Assembly (NCBI RefSeq): GCF_005298075.1
Contig: NZ_SZZH01000003.1
Coordinates: 372,001-436,000 of the forward strand
Source of the DNA: Nakamurella flava
Lineage (GTDB): Bacteria; Actinomycetota; Actinomycetes; Mycobacteriales; Nakamurellaceae
Direction of reading: 5' to 3'
DNA: 64,000 nucleotides
The first letter of the stretch is position 1. Each line of letters opens with the position of its first letter. The notes under the pieces are model-generated. The model saw nothing but the letters and a program-made list of their open reading frames with translations. It was not told the DNA's origin and did no database searches. Below are positions 9,606-19,684 of the stretch, one piece after another. A program made the position numbers and the translations under genes.

Positions 9606-10571
9606 TCAGCGGGGGAGGGTCATCGTCTCCGCGCCGGTGGCCGGGTCCGGGGCCGCGGCCGTAGCCAGGCCGTCGGCCAGCAGACCGTCCAGGCACCGCC
9701 GGGCCTGATCGGTGTCGTCGGCGACGGCGAGCAGGTCGGTGGTCGCGACGGGGTGCTCGGCGGCCCGGAGGACGGCCATCATCCGCCCGCGGATCTGCCG
9801 GTCCGTGCCGTGCCAGGTCTGCACCGCGCGCCGGGCGACCCCGGCGACCCGTCCGCCCCGATGCCAGACGCAGCGGTCCTGCACCGGGCACCGATCGCAG
9901 TCGGGGGAGCGTGCCGTGCAGATCAGCGCGCCGAGTTCCATCAGCGCGGCCGAGTAGCGGGCCGACTGTTCCGGGTCGGGCGGGAGCAAGGTCTCCAGTT
10001 CGGCCCGGTCGCGGGTGGTGGCCGGTTCGCGCGGCTCGTCCCGGCCCCGGACCGCCCGGGTCAGCACCCGCCGGACGTTGGTGTCGACCACCGGCACCCG
10101 CTGGCGGAACGCGAAGGCCGCGACCGCGCGGGCGGTGTACTCGCCGATGCCGGGGAGCGTCAGCAGGGTCGGGACGTCGTCCGGGACGACCCCGCCGTGA
10201 TCGACGGTGATGGCCGTGGCGCAGGCGTGCAGCCGCAACGCCCGGCGGGGATAACCCAGCCGGTCCCACGCCCGGATGGCGTCTCCCGGGGCATCGGCGG
10301 CCAGGTCAGCCGGCCGGGGCCACCGTTGCAACCACGCCCGATAGACCGGCAGCACTCGCACCACCGGCGTCTGCTGCAACATGATCTCGCTGACCAGCAC
10401 GGCCCACGGGCCGGCATCGGGGTCGCGCCATGGCAGGTCCCGACCGTGCTCGGCGAACCAGGGCAGCAGCCGGTCGACGGCCAGCGCTCCGTCGCCCCGC
10501 GTGCCCTGGGTGTCCGGCTCGGCAGCGGAAGCAGTGGCGACCCGGAGGTCCGGGTCGCCACCGGACGGCAT
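9606..10571 (-). CDS. mutY: A/G-specific adenine glycosylase
   Basis: MutY removes adenine mispaired with 8-oxoguanine. The 321-residue protein has the catalytic-pocket motif SEIMLQQTPV near 60-70 and the helix-hairpin-helix LPGIGEYTARAV. The GPD-type aspartate is in VVDTNVRRVL. A C-terminal iron-sulfur loop (C-x6-C-x2-C-x5-C in CTARSPDCDRCPVQDRC) binds a [4Fe-4S] cluster. The C-terminal MutT-like domain is short, only about 80 residues after the cluster. It follows the carbonic anhydrase gene on the same strand with a 2-base gap, the same neighbours as in mycobacteria. Confidence 0.94.
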   Translation of the reverse strand: MPSGGDPDLRVATASAAEPDTQGTRGDGALAVDRLLPWFAEHGRDLPWRDPDAGPWAVLVSEIMLQQTPVVRVLPVYRAWLQRWPRPADLAADAPGDAIRAWDRLGYPRRALRLHACATAITVDHGGVVPDDVPTLLTLPGIGEYTARAVAAFAFRQRVPVVDTNVRRVLTRAVRGRDEPREPATTRDRAELETLLPPDPEQSARYSAALMELGALICTARSPDCDRCPVQDRCVWHRGGRVAGVARRAVQTWHGTDRQIRGRMMAVLRAAEHPVATTDLLAVADDTDQARRCLDGLLADGLATAAAPDPATGAETMTLPR

Positions 10572-10573
10572 GG

Positions 10574-11122
10574 TCAGTGCGCAGCCGAGGCGCTGTCCGC
10601 CCCGGCGGCCACCTGGCCGGTGGGGTGCTCGTCGACGAAGACCTCTTCGAGCAGCCCGGTCTCGACGTCGAAGATGAAGCCCCGCACCGCGTCCGTGTGG
10701 TGCAGGAACGGTGAATCCCGGACGCGACGCAGGGATTCCCGCACCGAGTCGTGCGGATCCAGGAACGCCTGGATCGACCAGGTCGGCCGGTAACCGGCGA
10801 ACTTGGCCAGCTCCGCCCGGAACTCGTCCTCCTTGAGGCGGGCCAGGCCGCAGTCGGTGTGGTGCACGATCATGACCTCGCGGGTGCCCAGGGCGTGCTG
10901 GGAGATGGCCAGCGAACGGATGACGTCATCGCTGATGATGCCGCCGGCGTTGCGCATCAGGTGGATCTCGCCCGGGTTCAGCCGGAACGCCAGATGGGCG
11001 TCGATGCGGGCGTCCATGCACATGACGATGGCCAGCTTCTTGCTGGGCATCGGGGTCAACCCACTCGCGTGGTACTCGGCCGCAGTCTTGTTGCGGTTGA
11101 GCATTTCTTCGATCGCCGTCAC
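10574..11122 (-). CDS. Beta-class carbonic anhydrase
   Basis: It interconverts carbon dioxide and bicarbonate. The 182-residue protein has the zinc and catalytic residues of the beta class: C35 and D37-R39 in MCMDARI, then H88 and C91 in HHTDCG. I chose GTG 11122 because AAGGAG lies 6 bases upstream; an ATG 35 codons earlier adds a Pro/Gly segment with no similarity. Its position beside mutY matches the canB locus of mycobacteria. Confidence 0.92.
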   Translation of the reverse strand: MTAIEEMLNRNKTAAEYHASGLTPMPSKKLAIVMCMDARIDAHLAFRLNPGEIHLMRNAGGIISDDVIRSLAISQHALGTREVMIVHHTDCGLARLKEDEFRAELAKFAGYRPTWSIQAFLDPHDSVRESLRRVRDSPFLHHTDAVRGFIFDVETGLLEEVFVDEHPTGQVAAGADSASAAH

Positions 11123-11221
11123 GACGGTCTCCTTACCCACGAGGTGACCGGGGCAACCCGGCGGGGGTCCCGGCGTTGCTCCCGGAAAAGGATCTGCGGC
11201 GAGACTACCGTCGCCCGAGTG

Positions 11222-12106
<885 letters not shown>

Positions 12107-12139
12107 CCGACGCCGACCGCAGGGCCGGCGCGCAGTCGC

Positions 12140-13228
12140 TCAGAGCGAGGCCCCGTACCGGTCCACGATGGACGACTCCGCCAGCCGGGACAGACCCTCG
12201 CGGACGGTGCGGGCCCGGGCCTCGCCCACGCCGTCGACCGCCTGCAGGTCGGCCGCGGTGGCGGCCAGCAGGCCCTGCAGGTTGCCGAAGTGGGCGATGA
12301 CCCGGTCGAGGACGGCGGGGGGCAGCCGCGGGATGTTGGCCAGCAGCCGGTAGCCGCGCGGGTTGACGGGCAGGTCGAGTGCGTCGGCCGCGGTGGGCAA
12401 CCCCAGCACGCGGGAGACCGCCGTCAGGTCGAGCAGGGCGGCCTCGTCCAGCTGGTCGAGTTGCTCGGTGATCTCCTCCACCTGCTCGCGGGGGGTGTCG
12501 GCCGGGAGGTAGTCGCTGATCAGCAGCTCGGCGAGGCCGTGGGTGCCGGACAGCATCTCCTCGAGCTGCAGCCCGAGGAGCCGGCCGTCGGTGCCCAGTT
12601 CGACGACGTTGCTGGTGATCTCGTCGGCGATGCGGCGCACCATCAGCAGGCGCTGGAGCACCGTCATGGCGTCCCGCAGGGTGGCGAAGTCCTCGATCTC
12701 CAGGGCCGAGAGGGCGCGGGCGACCTCGTCCAACCGTGCCCGGTATCGCTGCAGGGTCGACAGCGCCTGGTTGGCGCGGCTCAGGATGGTCGGGGGATCG
12801 GCGACGACGTGCCGGCGACCGCCGTGGTACAGGCTGATGATCGACATCGAGTGGCTCACCGCGACGACCGGGCGGCCGGTCTGCAGCCCGACCCGTTCCG
12901 CCGTTCGGTGCCGGGTACCGGATTCGACGGTCGGGATGCTCGGATCCGGCGTGAGCTGGACGTTGGCGCGCAGGATGCGGGACGCCTCGTCGTTGACGAC
13001 GACGGCGCCGTCCATCTTGCAGAGCTCGCGCAGCCGGGTGGGGGAGAACTCGACGTCCAGCCGGAAGCCGCCGTCGCACAGGTCGTCGACGGCCTGGTCG
13101 AAGCCCAGCACCACCAGCGCCCCGGTGCGGCCGCGCAGGATGCGCTCCAGACCGTCCCGCAGGGCGGTTCCGGGTGCGACCCGGGCCAGCACCGCGCGTT
13201 GCGCTGCGACGCTCGTTCGGTCGTCCAC
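12140..13228 (-). CDS. disA: DNA integrity scanning protein DisA, diadenylate cyclase
   Basis: DisA makes cyclic di-AMP from two ATP and scans DNA for branches. The 362-residue protein has the DAC domain (about 10-150) with both active-site motifs, DGA at 73-75 and RHR at 106-108. A long helical spine (about 155-300) and a C-terminal helix-hairpin-helix ([12 protein letters not shown] near 335) follow. The start is GTG with GGGGGA upstream. A TAGACT box at 13258-13263 on this strand would be its own promoter, though it also follows radA in the same direction. lpqE-radA-disA order is as in mycobacteria. Confidence 0.96.
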   Translation of the reverse strand: MDDRTSVAAQRAVLARVAPGTALRDGLERILRGRTGALVVLGFDQAVDDLCDGGFRLDVEFSPTRLRELCKMDGAVVVNDEASRILRANVQLTPDPSIPTVESGTRHRTAERVGLQTGRPVVAVSHSMSIISLYHGGRRHVVADPPTILSRANQALSTLQRYRARLDEVARALSALEIEDFATLRDAMTVLQRLLMVRRIADEITSNVVELGTDGRLLGLQLEEMLSGTHGLAELLISDYLPADTPREQVEEITEQLDQLDEAALLDLTAVSRVLGLPTAADALDLPVNPRGYRLLANIPRLPPAVLDRVIAHFGNLQGLLAATAADLQAVDGVGEARARTVREGLSRLAESSIVDRYGASL

Positions 13229-13257
13229 CCGTCCCCCTGCCCGTCGGTCCGGGGGTC

Positions 13258-13263
13258 AGTCTA
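13258..13263 (-). promoter_or_regulatory. Candidate disA -10 box (TAGACT)
   Basis: TAGACT on the minus strand in the radA-disA gap fits TANNNT and would give a leader of roughly 25 bases that includes the GGGGGA ribosome site. No clear -35 is seen. Confidence 0.4.
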
Positions 13264-13381
13264 GGTGTCGGACCGCCGCCGGCCGGGGACCGGGCCGACC
13301 GGTGGGGCAGCGGTGACCCTTGCACCGGCTCCGGCCCAGGCGGGTGACCGCACCCCTGACCGCACCCCTGGCCGCGCGACC

Positions 13382-14851
13382 TCAGCTGCCGCGCCGGGAC
13401 CGCCAGTCGATGGTGCCGTCGCCGAACGACTGCAGGGCCTCGCCCAGGTCGGCGACCTCCTGGATGCGCATGCCCTCCACCCGCAGCCGCGCGGACGAGC
13501 GGCCGGTCGCGCGCGACCCCCCGGTCGACACCGGCACGATGGCGCGGTCGAAGCCGAGCCGCCGCATCTCGGCCAGCCGCCGCTCCACCCCGGCGACCGG
13601 CCGGACGTCACCGGACAGGCCGAGCTCCCCGAGGACGACCAGACCGGCCGGCAGCGGGATGTCCCGTGCGGATGACCACACGGCCAGCGCGACGGCCAGA
13701 TCGGCGCCCGGCTCGGTGACCCGGGCCCCGCCCACCGTCGCGGTGAGGACGTCCTGCTGGGCCAACCGGACGCCACCCCACCGCTGCACCACCGCCAGCG
13801 TCATGGCGGTGCGCGCGTTGTCCAGACCCGAGACGGTGCGCCGGCCCGCCTCCCCCGATGACGGTGTCAGCAGGGCCTGCACCTCCACCGGCAATGGCCG
13901 CCGGCCGTGCAGGGCGACGGTGGTGGCCGTCCCGGGGATGGGGACCGAGCGGCCGGTGAGGAAGAGGCCGGAGGGGTCGGCGAGGCCGACGATGCCGTCG
14001 GTGACCATCTCGAAGCAGCCCACCTCGTCGGACGGGCCGAACCGGTTCTTGACGCCGCGGACGACCCGCAGGCTCGAATGCCGATCGCCCTCGAAGTGCA
14101 GGACGACGTCGACCAGGTGCTCGAGCACCCGCGGCCCGGCGATCGCGCCGTCCTTCGTCACGTGACCGACCAGGACACAGGCGATGTCACGTTCCTTGGC
14201 CACCGCGGTCAGTTCGGCGGCCACGGCCCGGACCTGGGTCACGCCCCCGGCGGTCCCGTCCACGTCGCCCGCGGCGATGGTCTGCACGGAGTCGACGATC
14301 AGCAGCCGCGGCTGGACCTGGTCCAGATGGCCGAGGACGGCGCCCAGCTCGCTCTCGGCGGCCAGGAAGAGGTCGGGGTGCAGGGTGCCCATCCGGCCGG
14401 CTCGCAGCCGCACCTGGCTGGTCGACTCCTCACCCGTCACCACCAGTACCCGTCCACCGCCGGCGGCCGCCCAGGCCTGGGCCGCCGAGAGCAGCAGGGT
14501 CGACTTGCCGACCCCGGGCTCACCGGCCAGCAGGACGACGGCGCCCGGCACCAGGCCGCCGCCCAGCACCCGGTCGAGCTCGGGAACACCGGTGGCCCGT
14601 GGGCGGGCCGAGGTGGCGTCGATCTCCGCGATGGGGCGGGCCGCGACGGCCGGGGGGCCGCTGACCGCACCGACCCGCCGCAGCGGCGACCGGGGCCGGG
14701 CCGCCTCGGCGAGGGTGCCCCAGGCCTGACATTCCGGGCAGCGCCCGTGCCATTTCAGCGTCTGCTGGCCGCACTCCGTGCACGTGAAACCGGAGGAGGC
14801 GGAAGAACCGCCCTGGGCGGAGCGGCCACGGCCGGCGGAGGTCGGACTCAT
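13382..14851 (-). CDS. radA: DNA repair protein RadA
   Basis: RadA promotes branch migration in recombination. The 489-residue protein has an N-terminal zinc finger (Cys 24, 27, 38, 41) and a RecA-like ATPase with Walker A GEPGVGKSTLL. It also has the RadA-specific KNRFG motif and a C-terminal Lon-protease-like domain. The ATG at 14851 has a TAGCGT box (14859-14864 on this strand) 7 bases before it, so the mRNA may be leaderless; the open frame extends further upstream without similarity. It lies between lpqE and disA. Confidence 0.96.
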   Translation of the reverse strand: MSPTSAGRGRSAQGGSSASSGFTCTECGQQTLKWHGRCPECQAWGTLAEAARPRSPLRRVGAVSGPPAVAARPIAEIDATSARPRATGVPELDRVLGGGLVPGAVVLLAGEPGVGKSTLLLSAAQAWAAAGGGRVLVVTGEESTSQVRLRAGRMGTLHPDLFLAAESELGAVLGHLDQVQPRLLIVDSVQTIAAGDVDGTAGGVTQVRAVAAELTAVAKERDIACVLVGHVTKDGAIAGPRVLEHLVDVVLHFEGDRHSSLRVVRGVKNRFGPSDEVGCFEMVTDGIVGLADPSGLFLTGRSVPIPGTATTVALHGRRPLPVEVQALLTPSSGEAGRRTVSGLDNARTAMTLAVVQRWGGVRLAQQDVLTATVGGARVTEPGADLAVALAVWSSARDIPLPAGLVVLGELGLSGDVRPVAGVERRLAEMRRLGFDRAIVPVSTGGSRATGRSSARLRVEGMRIQEVADLGEALQSFGDGTIDWRSRRGS

Positions 14852-14858
14852 GAGGCGA

Positions 14859-14864
14859 ACGCTA
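14859..14864 (-). promoter_or_regulatory. Candidate -10 box (TAGCGT) of leaderless radA mRNA
   Basis: TAGCGT followed by 7 bases and then the radA ATG, with no ribosome-binding site. This suggests a leaderless transcript independent of lpqE. Confidence 0.5.
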
Positions 14865-14942
14865 GTGCGACCGTCCGACAGTGGGTTTCCGGACACGCAA
14901 CCGCGCTCCCGCGCAACGAGCAGTCGCGCGGTGGGGGTGGGT

Positions 14943-15731
14943 TCAGCGGCCTTCGTCGCTGGCGCCGGACTCGCCCTCGGATCCGCCCGTGGTGGCGGCC
15001 AAGGCCGTGCCGGAGGGGACGAACGAGCTCTCGGCCGTGGAGCCGGAACCGGACTCGCCACGGGCCGACGACTCGGTGACGGCGGCGGTGGTCCCGGCGC
15101 CCTCGTTCAGCTGCGTGCCGGTGCTCTCGGAGTGATCCTCCGACCCCGATCCCTCGGAGTGCCCGCCCTCGCCGTGGCTGCCGGTCTCCCACAGCGGGGT
15201 GGGGTGCGGCGGCAGGATCTCGATGGGCTCGCGACCGGTGGAACGCTCCGCCGGCAGCTGCACGGGGACGTTCAGGTCGATGGTGCCGGCCTTGGCGAAG
15301 GTGAAGGTCATCGGCACCGAGTTGCCGGTGATGAGCTCCTGGGTGAAGTCCTGGACGACGACCCGCGTGCCGGACCCGGTGGCCAGGTCGGCGAGGGTCT
15401 GCCCGGGGATCTCGCCAGCGCCGGTGATCCGGACGTCGCTCGCGTAGGGCGTGGTGACGCTGGTCAGCGTGTCCGACTCCAGGCCCTGGTTGGAGACCCA
15501 CATCAGCAGCTGACCGTTGCCACCGGCCTGGATCGCCTCACCCTGGGGCTGCGCCAGCTGCGCGTTCAGGATGGTCAGGTTACCGACGGCGCCGTTGGCG
15601 CCGTCGATCGCGGCGACCTGGTCGGCCGTCTGCGAGATCTGGCCGGCCGCGCAGCCCGTGAGAGCCACCGCTGCCGCCATCGCCAGGGCCGGCACGAGGA
15701 GTCGACGCGGAGCACGGACGGTGGAGGACAC
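14943..15731 (-). CDS. lpqE: LpqE-like lipoprotein
   Basis: A 262-residue exported lipoprotein. It has a basic N-terminus, a hydrophobic stretch and the lipobox LTGC with the cysteine near residue 27. The mature part begins with about 150 residues of a beta-rich domain (VGNLTILNAQLAQP...LLMWVSNQG) similar to mycobacterial LpqE, possibly related to copper-binding PCu(A)C-type folds. The C-terminal 90 residues are Gly/Ser/Glu-rich with histidines (HGEGGHSEG, EDHSES) and probably disordered. It is divergent from carD and upstream of radA, the same position as Rv3584. The ligand is unknown. Confidence 0.8.
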   Translation of the reverse strand: MSSTVRAPRRLLVPALAMAAAVALTGCAAGQISQTADQVAAIDGANGAVGNLTILNAQLAQPQGEAIQAGGNGQLLMWVSNQGLESDTLTSVTTPYASDVRITGAGEIPGQTLADLATGSGTRVVVQDFTQELITGNSVPMTFTFAKAGTIDLNVPVQLPAERSTGREPIEILPPHPTPLWETGSHGEGGHSEGSGSEDHSESTGTQLNEGAGTTAAVTESSARGESGSGSTAESSFVPSGTALAATTGGSEGESGASDEGR

Positions 15732-16048
15732 GGCGGTTGCCCTTCTCTCGGACAGCGATGCAGCAACGGGGACGAGCAGGGACGGCGGTCCCCGCGGCTC
15801 AGGTTAACCGGCCGCGGTGGCCCGGTGCGCGTCGGGCGCGCGTCCGGACGAACGTCACGAACCAGCCGGCCTGCGCGGACCGGCTCCGCGGCACTGCGGC
15901 GGACGTCCGTCGGGCGTCGCACGGACCCGCCGGATACAGGGTGCGGTCGGTTTGTCAAGTTCCTCGATAGGCCCTGACCTGCGACGATGGGATCATGAAA
16001 GACGTAGGCGTGGTAGGATGGGGTGAGCGAAAGGGGTCTTGAAAGCTC
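15732..16048. other. Divergent lpqE-carD intergenic region with carD promoter
   Basis: A 317-base stretch without a gene. The only strong element is an extended -10, TGGTAGGAT (hexamer TAGGAT at 16014-16019), which would place the carD start near 16026. AAAGGGG at about 16029-16036 is the carD ribosome site. I see no convincing -35, no RNA gene and no repeat in the remaining 280 bases. Confidence 0.5.
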
Positions 16049-16531
16049 ATGGTCTTCAACGTTGGTGAAACCGTTGTCTACCCCCATCACGGGGCGGCCC
16101 TCATTCAGGCGACCGAAACCCGGGTCGTCAAAGGCGTCGAAAAGCTCTACCTGGTCCTGAAGGTCGCTCAGGGCGATCTGACCGTGAAGGTCCCCGCCGA
16201 CAACGCCGAGATCGTCGGCGTGCGTGACGTGGTCGATCGCACCGGTCTCGATCACGTCTTCGAGGTGTTGCGTGCTCCGCACACCGAGGAGCCCACGAAC
16301 TGGTCCCGTCGCTACAAGGCCAACCTCGAGAAGCTGGCCTCCGGTGACGTGAACAAGGTGGCCGAGGTGGTCCGCGACCTGTGGCGTCGCGATCGCGAGC
16401 GGGGTCTGTCCGCCGGCGAGAAGCGGATGCTGGCCAAGGCCCGTCAGATTCTGGTCTCCGAGCTCGCCCTCGCCGAGGGCACCAACGAGGACAAGGCCGA
16501 GGGCATCCTCGACGAGGTTCTCGCTTCCTGA
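16049..16531 (+). CDS. carD: RNA polymerase-binding transcription factor CarD
   Basis: CarD binds the RNA polymerase beta subunit and stabilises open complexes at rRNA and other promoters. The 160-residue protein has the N-terminal RNAP-interaction domain ([18 protein letters not shown]) and a helical C-terminal DNA-binding domain (about 70-160). That domain has the conserved tryptophan in [10 protein letters not shown] and the [18 protein letters not shown] helix pair. It precedes ispDF, as in mycobacteria, and a perfect hairpin separates the two. Confidence 0.97.
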   Translation: MVFNVGETVVYPHHGAALIQATETRVVKGVEKLYLVLKVAQGDLTVKVPADNAEIVGVRDVVDRTGLDHVFEVLRAPHTEEPTNWSRRYKANLEKLASGDVNKVAEVVRDLWRRDRERGLSAGEKRMLAKARQILVSELALAEGTNEDKAEGILDEVLAS

Positions 16532-16540
16532 TCCGACGTC

Positions 16541-16574
16541 ACAGGGCCCGCACCTCCAGGGGTGCGGGCCCTGT
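16541..16574 (+). terminator. Perfect 14-bp hairpin between carD and ispDF
   Basis: 16541-16554 pairs perfectly with 16561-16574 around a 6-base loop, 10 bases after the carD stop. It has no T-tract. It ends only 23 bases before the ispDF start, so it may attenuate rather than fully stop transcription into ispDF. Confidence 0.7.
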
Positions 16575-16597
16575 GCTCGGTCGGAGCACTCTCCTCC

Positions 16598-17812
16598 ATG
16601 ACGATCGTCGCCCTGGTCTGCGCCTGCGAATCGGCCGATGCCGACGACCGCCGCGCCGACGCCGGAGCGTTCTCCTCCGTCGCCGGAGTGCCGCTGGTCG
16701 TCCACGCGGTGCAGGGCCTGCTCGCCTCCGGTGTGCAGCGCATCGTGCTGACCGTCCCGCCCCACCAGCTCGACCGGGCCCGGCGGCTCCTGGGCTCGCT
16801 GGTCCGCGTCGTCCCCGCAGCGCCCACGCGCCTCGCCGCCACCGCCGCCGCGTTGGCTGAACTCGATCGCGCGGTCGCCCAGGGCTGGCCCGAACCCCAG
16901 GTCGTCGTCGTCCACGACGCCCTGCGGGCCTTCGTCCCGCCCAGCGTCGTCCGGGCCGTCGCGGCCGCGGTGACCGCCGGCGCACCGGCCGTCGCGCCGG
17001 TCATGCCGGTGGTCGACACCGTCCGCCGCGTCGACGGCGACGGTCATGACGGGGCGACCGTCGATCGCGGCACGCTGCGCATCGTGCAGACGCCGCAGGG
17101 TTTCGCCCCGGCCGTGCTGAGGCGGGCACACGCTGAACGGCCCACCGGCGGCGCGGGAACCGACGACGTCGGCCTGGTCGCCGGGCTCGGAATCCCCGTC
17201 GCCACCGTGCCCGGCGACCGGGCCGGATTGCGCGTCACCACCCCCCACGATCTGCAGGAGGCCGAACGCATGGTGCGGATCACCGGTCGGACGACGACAC
17301 CGGCCCCGGCCCCGTCCGCCCCGGCGCCCGTGCTGCCCGACCTACGGGTCGGTACCGGTACCGACGTGCACCCGATCGACGCCGACAGTCCCTGCTGGGT
17401 CGCCGGTCTGCTCTTCCCCGACGACGCCGGCTGCGCCGGACATTCCGACGGTGACGTCGCCGCGCACGCCGTCTGCGACGCCCTGCTCTCGGCAGCCGGG
17501 CTGGGCGATCTGGGCGCCGTCTTCGGCACCTCCGACCCGCAGTGGGCCGGGGCCAGCGGCGTGACCCTGATCGCCGAGGTCGTCGCCCGCCTCAAGACCG
17601 CCGGCTTCCGGCCGATCAACGTGTCGGTTCAGGTCATCGGCAACACGCCCCGGGTCGGGCCGCGGCGTGCGGAGGCGCAGGCGGCGCTCGGCGCGGCGGT
17701 CGGGGCGCCGGTGTCGGTGGCCGGGACGACGACGGACGGCCTGGGCCTCACCGGGCGGGGAGAGGGGCGGGCCGCCGTGGCGACCGCTCTGGTCGCCCGC
17801 GTCGCGCACTGA
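16598..17812 (+). CDS. ispDF: IspD-IspF fusion (degenerate IspD domain)
   Basis: A 404-residue fusion of two MEP-pathway enzymes: IspD (CDP-ME synthase, about 1-228) and IspF (MECDP synthase, about 247-404). The IspF part looks intact, with GTDVHPI (metal Asp and His), AGHSDGDV and the CTP-site [14 protein letters not shown]. The IspD part keeps its fold landmarks ([28 protein letters not shown]). However, the N-terminal CTP loop, normally P-A-A-G-x-G-x-R-x-n-P-K, reads [12 protein letters not shown]...AGAF, so the glycines and the catalytic lysine are gone, and the late conserved lysine is Arg in GLRVTT. Start ATG 16598 is the first sensible start after the hairpin. IspD activity is doubtful. 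Confidence 0.85.
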   Translation: MTIVALVCACESADADDRRADAGAFSSVAGVPLVVHAVQGLLASGVQRIVLTVPPHQLDRARRLLGSLVRVVPAAPTRLAATAAALAELDRAVAQGWPEPQVVVVHDALRAFVPPSVVRAVAAAVTAGAPAVAPVMPVVDTVRRVDGDGHDGATVDRGTLRIVQTPQGFAPAVLRRAHAERPTGGAGTDDVGLVAGLGIPVATVPGDRAGLRVTTPHDLQEAERMVRITGRTTTPAPAPSAPAPVLPDLRVGTGTDVHPIDADSPCWVAGLLFPDDAGCAGHSDGDVAAHAVCDALLSAAGLGDLGAVFGTSDPQWAGASGVTLIAEVVARLKTAGFRPINVSVQVIGNTPRVGPRRAEAQAALGAAVGAPVSVAGTTTDGLGLTGRGEGRAAVATALVARVAH

Positions 17813-17823
17813 CCCGGGTACGA

Positions 17824-18402
17824 CTAGCGGCGACGTCCGCCGCGTCCACCGGCCGGTCCGAGCAGGGTGTCGATCCACTGCAGCACCTGACGGTGGTGCG
17901 GCTCGTAGGCCCGCCAGAGGTCGTCGGCCCAGGCGTGCACCAGCCGGTCGCGTTCGACCGCATCTGTCGCCGCGACGACCTGGTCGACGCGGATCGACCC
18001 CAGGGGGGTCGGCGGATCCAGCCACACCCACCAGTCCGGGTGGCCGATGGCCCGGTTGACCAGGTCCGGCGCCTTGGCCGCCGGCCAGCCGCGCTCGAGC
18101 TGGGCGCCGAGGCTGATGAGGTGCACACAGACCGACTGCACGGCCCGGCGCTCCGGGATGCCCGGGTGCTGGACGGCATAGGTGTCGCCCGCCAGTTGCC
18201 CGATCGCCCGGTCGGCCGGCTTCAAGCTGGTCATCAGCTCGATGTGCAGCGACCAGCACCCCGGGGAGCTACCGATGTACGGATGCCGCGGACCGTCGAT
18301 CGGGCCGACCACCAGACCGCACCCCGGGCAGGGGTCGATGACCACCGGATCGGGCGGCTGACCGGGGCCCGCCGGGTGCGCCGAGGAGCCGGGCATGCCC
18401 AT
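17824..18402 (-). CDS. DUF5946 family protein
   Basis: A 192-residue soluble protein of unknown function. DUF5946 features are a CPGCGL zinc-knuckle-like pair near residue 25, HPYIGSSPGCW, a YAVQHPG motif and an SVCVHLISLGAQLERG helix. I chose ATG 18402 because AAGGGG lies 5 bases upstream; an ATG 20 codons earlier lacks a ribosome site. It converges on ispDF with an 11-base gap. Confidence 0.75.
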   Translation of the reverse strand: MGMPGSSAHPAGPGQPPDPVVIDPCPGCGLVVGPIDGPRHPYIGSSPGCWSLHIELMTSLKPADRAIGQLAGDTYAVQHPGIPERRAVQSVCVHLISLGAQLERGWPAAKAPDLVNRAIGHPDWWVWLDPPTPLGSIRVDQVVAATDAVERDRLVHAWADDLWRAYEPHHRQVLQWIDTLLGPAGGRGGRRR

Positions 18403-18621
18403 GAGCACCCCTTTCCGACCCCACCGGTCACCCGCGGCGGTCACGGGTGACCCTCCGCCCACGTCGTTATCCCTGTGTGTCTACCAACATTCGTCCCGTC
18501 CGGCTGGGCGACGCACCCGGACGGGGTACCGAACGTCGCCCGATCGGCTACGCCGCCGCCGCTGCGCGCCGTCCGGGCGTCGGTGCGTGAACAGCCCCGG
18601 CCGGATGGCACGCTGACGGGC

Positions 18622-19434
18622 ATGACGACCATCGCCATTCTGGGCGCCGGCAAGATCGGGGAGGCCCTGCTCGCGGGGCTGCTGAAGGCCGGCCGGGCGC
18701 CGTCCGACCTGTTGTTCACCGAGCGCTACGACCAGCGGGCCGCGGAACTGACCGAACGGTACGGGGTGGCCGGGGTCGACACCCCGGAAGCGGTCGAGCG
18801 GGCCGACGTCCTGGTGGTCGCGGTCAAGCCGCAGGACATCGAGCCGTTGCTGGACCTGCTGGCCGACACCGTCCGCCCGGGCACCCTGGTCGTCTCCTTG
18901 TGCGCGGGTCTGCCGGCGTCCCTGTACGAGCGTCGACTGCCCGCCGGGACGCCGGTGGTCCGGGTGATGCCGAACACCCCGATGCTGGTCGGTGAGGCCA
19001 TGAGTGCCATCTCGGCGGGGGCGGCCGCCGGGCCGGAGCACCTGGATCTGGTCGAGGAGATGCTGGGCTCGGTCGGCAAGGTCGTCCGGGTCCCCGAGAC
19101 GCAGCAGGACGCAGTGACCGCACTCTCCGGGTCCGGTCCGGCGTACTTCTTCTATCTGGTCGAGGCCATGATCGACGCGGGCATCCTGCTCGGACTGCCC
19201 CGGGCGGTCTCCACCGACTTGATCATCCAGTCCGCGGTCGGCGCCGCGACGATGCTGCGGGATTCCGCAGAACATCCGGTCATCCTCCGCGAGGCGGTCA
19301 CCTCGCCCGGCGGAACCACCATCGCGGCGATCCGGGAACTGGAGAACCACAAGGTGCGGGCGGCCCTGCTGTCGGCCATCGAGGCGGCCGCGGTGCGATC
19401 GGCCGAGCTGGGGCGCGCGCACGACCCGGCCTGA
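18622..19434 (+). CDS. proC: Pyrroline-5-carboxylate reductase
   Basis: ProC reduces pyrroline-5-carboxylate to L-proline with NAD(P)H. The 270-residue protein starts with the Rossmann motif IAILGAGKIGEAL and has VKPQD, RVMPNTP and the P5CR signature region ALSGSGPAYFFYLVEAM. The late catalytic block VTSPGGTTIAAI is also present. The C-terminal codons and the stop are duplicated immediately downstream by a 63-bp direct repeat. proC heads a small gene group (HTH protein, bS22, SDR, acyltransferase) that matches Rv0500-Rv0502. Confidence 0.96.
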   Translation: MTTIAILGAGKIGEALLAGLLKAGRAPSDLLFTERYDQRAAELTERYGVAGVDTPEAVERADVLVVAVKPQDIEPLLDLLADTVRPGTLVVSLCAGLPASLYERRLPAGTPVVRVMPNTPMLVGEAMSAISAGAAAGPEHLDLVEEMLGSVGKVVRVPETQQDAVTALSGSGPAYFFYLVEAMIDAGILLGLPRAVSTDLIIQSAVGAATMLRDSAEHPVILREAVTSPGGTTIAAIRELENHKVRAALLSAIEAAAVRSAELGRAHDPA

Positions 19435-19503
19435 GTGGCCCGGCCATCGAGGCGGCCGCGGTGCGATCGGCCGAGCTGGGGCGCGCGCACGACCCGGCCT
19501 GAG
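19373..19503 (+). repeat. 63-bp perfect tandem direct repeat over the proC stop
   Basis: 19373-19435 and 19441-19503 are identical over 63 bases, separated by 5 bases (unit 68). The first copy holds the last 20 codons and the stop of proC. The second is a noncoding duplicate that includes a second TGA. Identity implies a recent or maintained duplication. Confidence 0.95.
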
Positions 19504-19684
19504 CAGCCCCCCACCGGCCCATGGCCCGGATGCCGCACCCAGCTCCACCCGGACGGGTTTCACCAGGTCGGGGGGCTCGAGGGGCTCCGGGTAGGCGCCG
19601 CCGGGCTAAAGTCGTCCGAACACGTGGTACCGAACCGCCGGAGGGGAAGCCGGTCGGCTCGGCCACGAGAAAGACGGTGCCTCG

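Noticed and set aside
18495-18525. A terminator between the DUF5946 gene and proC
   Set aside because: The 9-bp inverted repeat lies between divergent genes, where a terminator has no purpose; too weak to call an operator.
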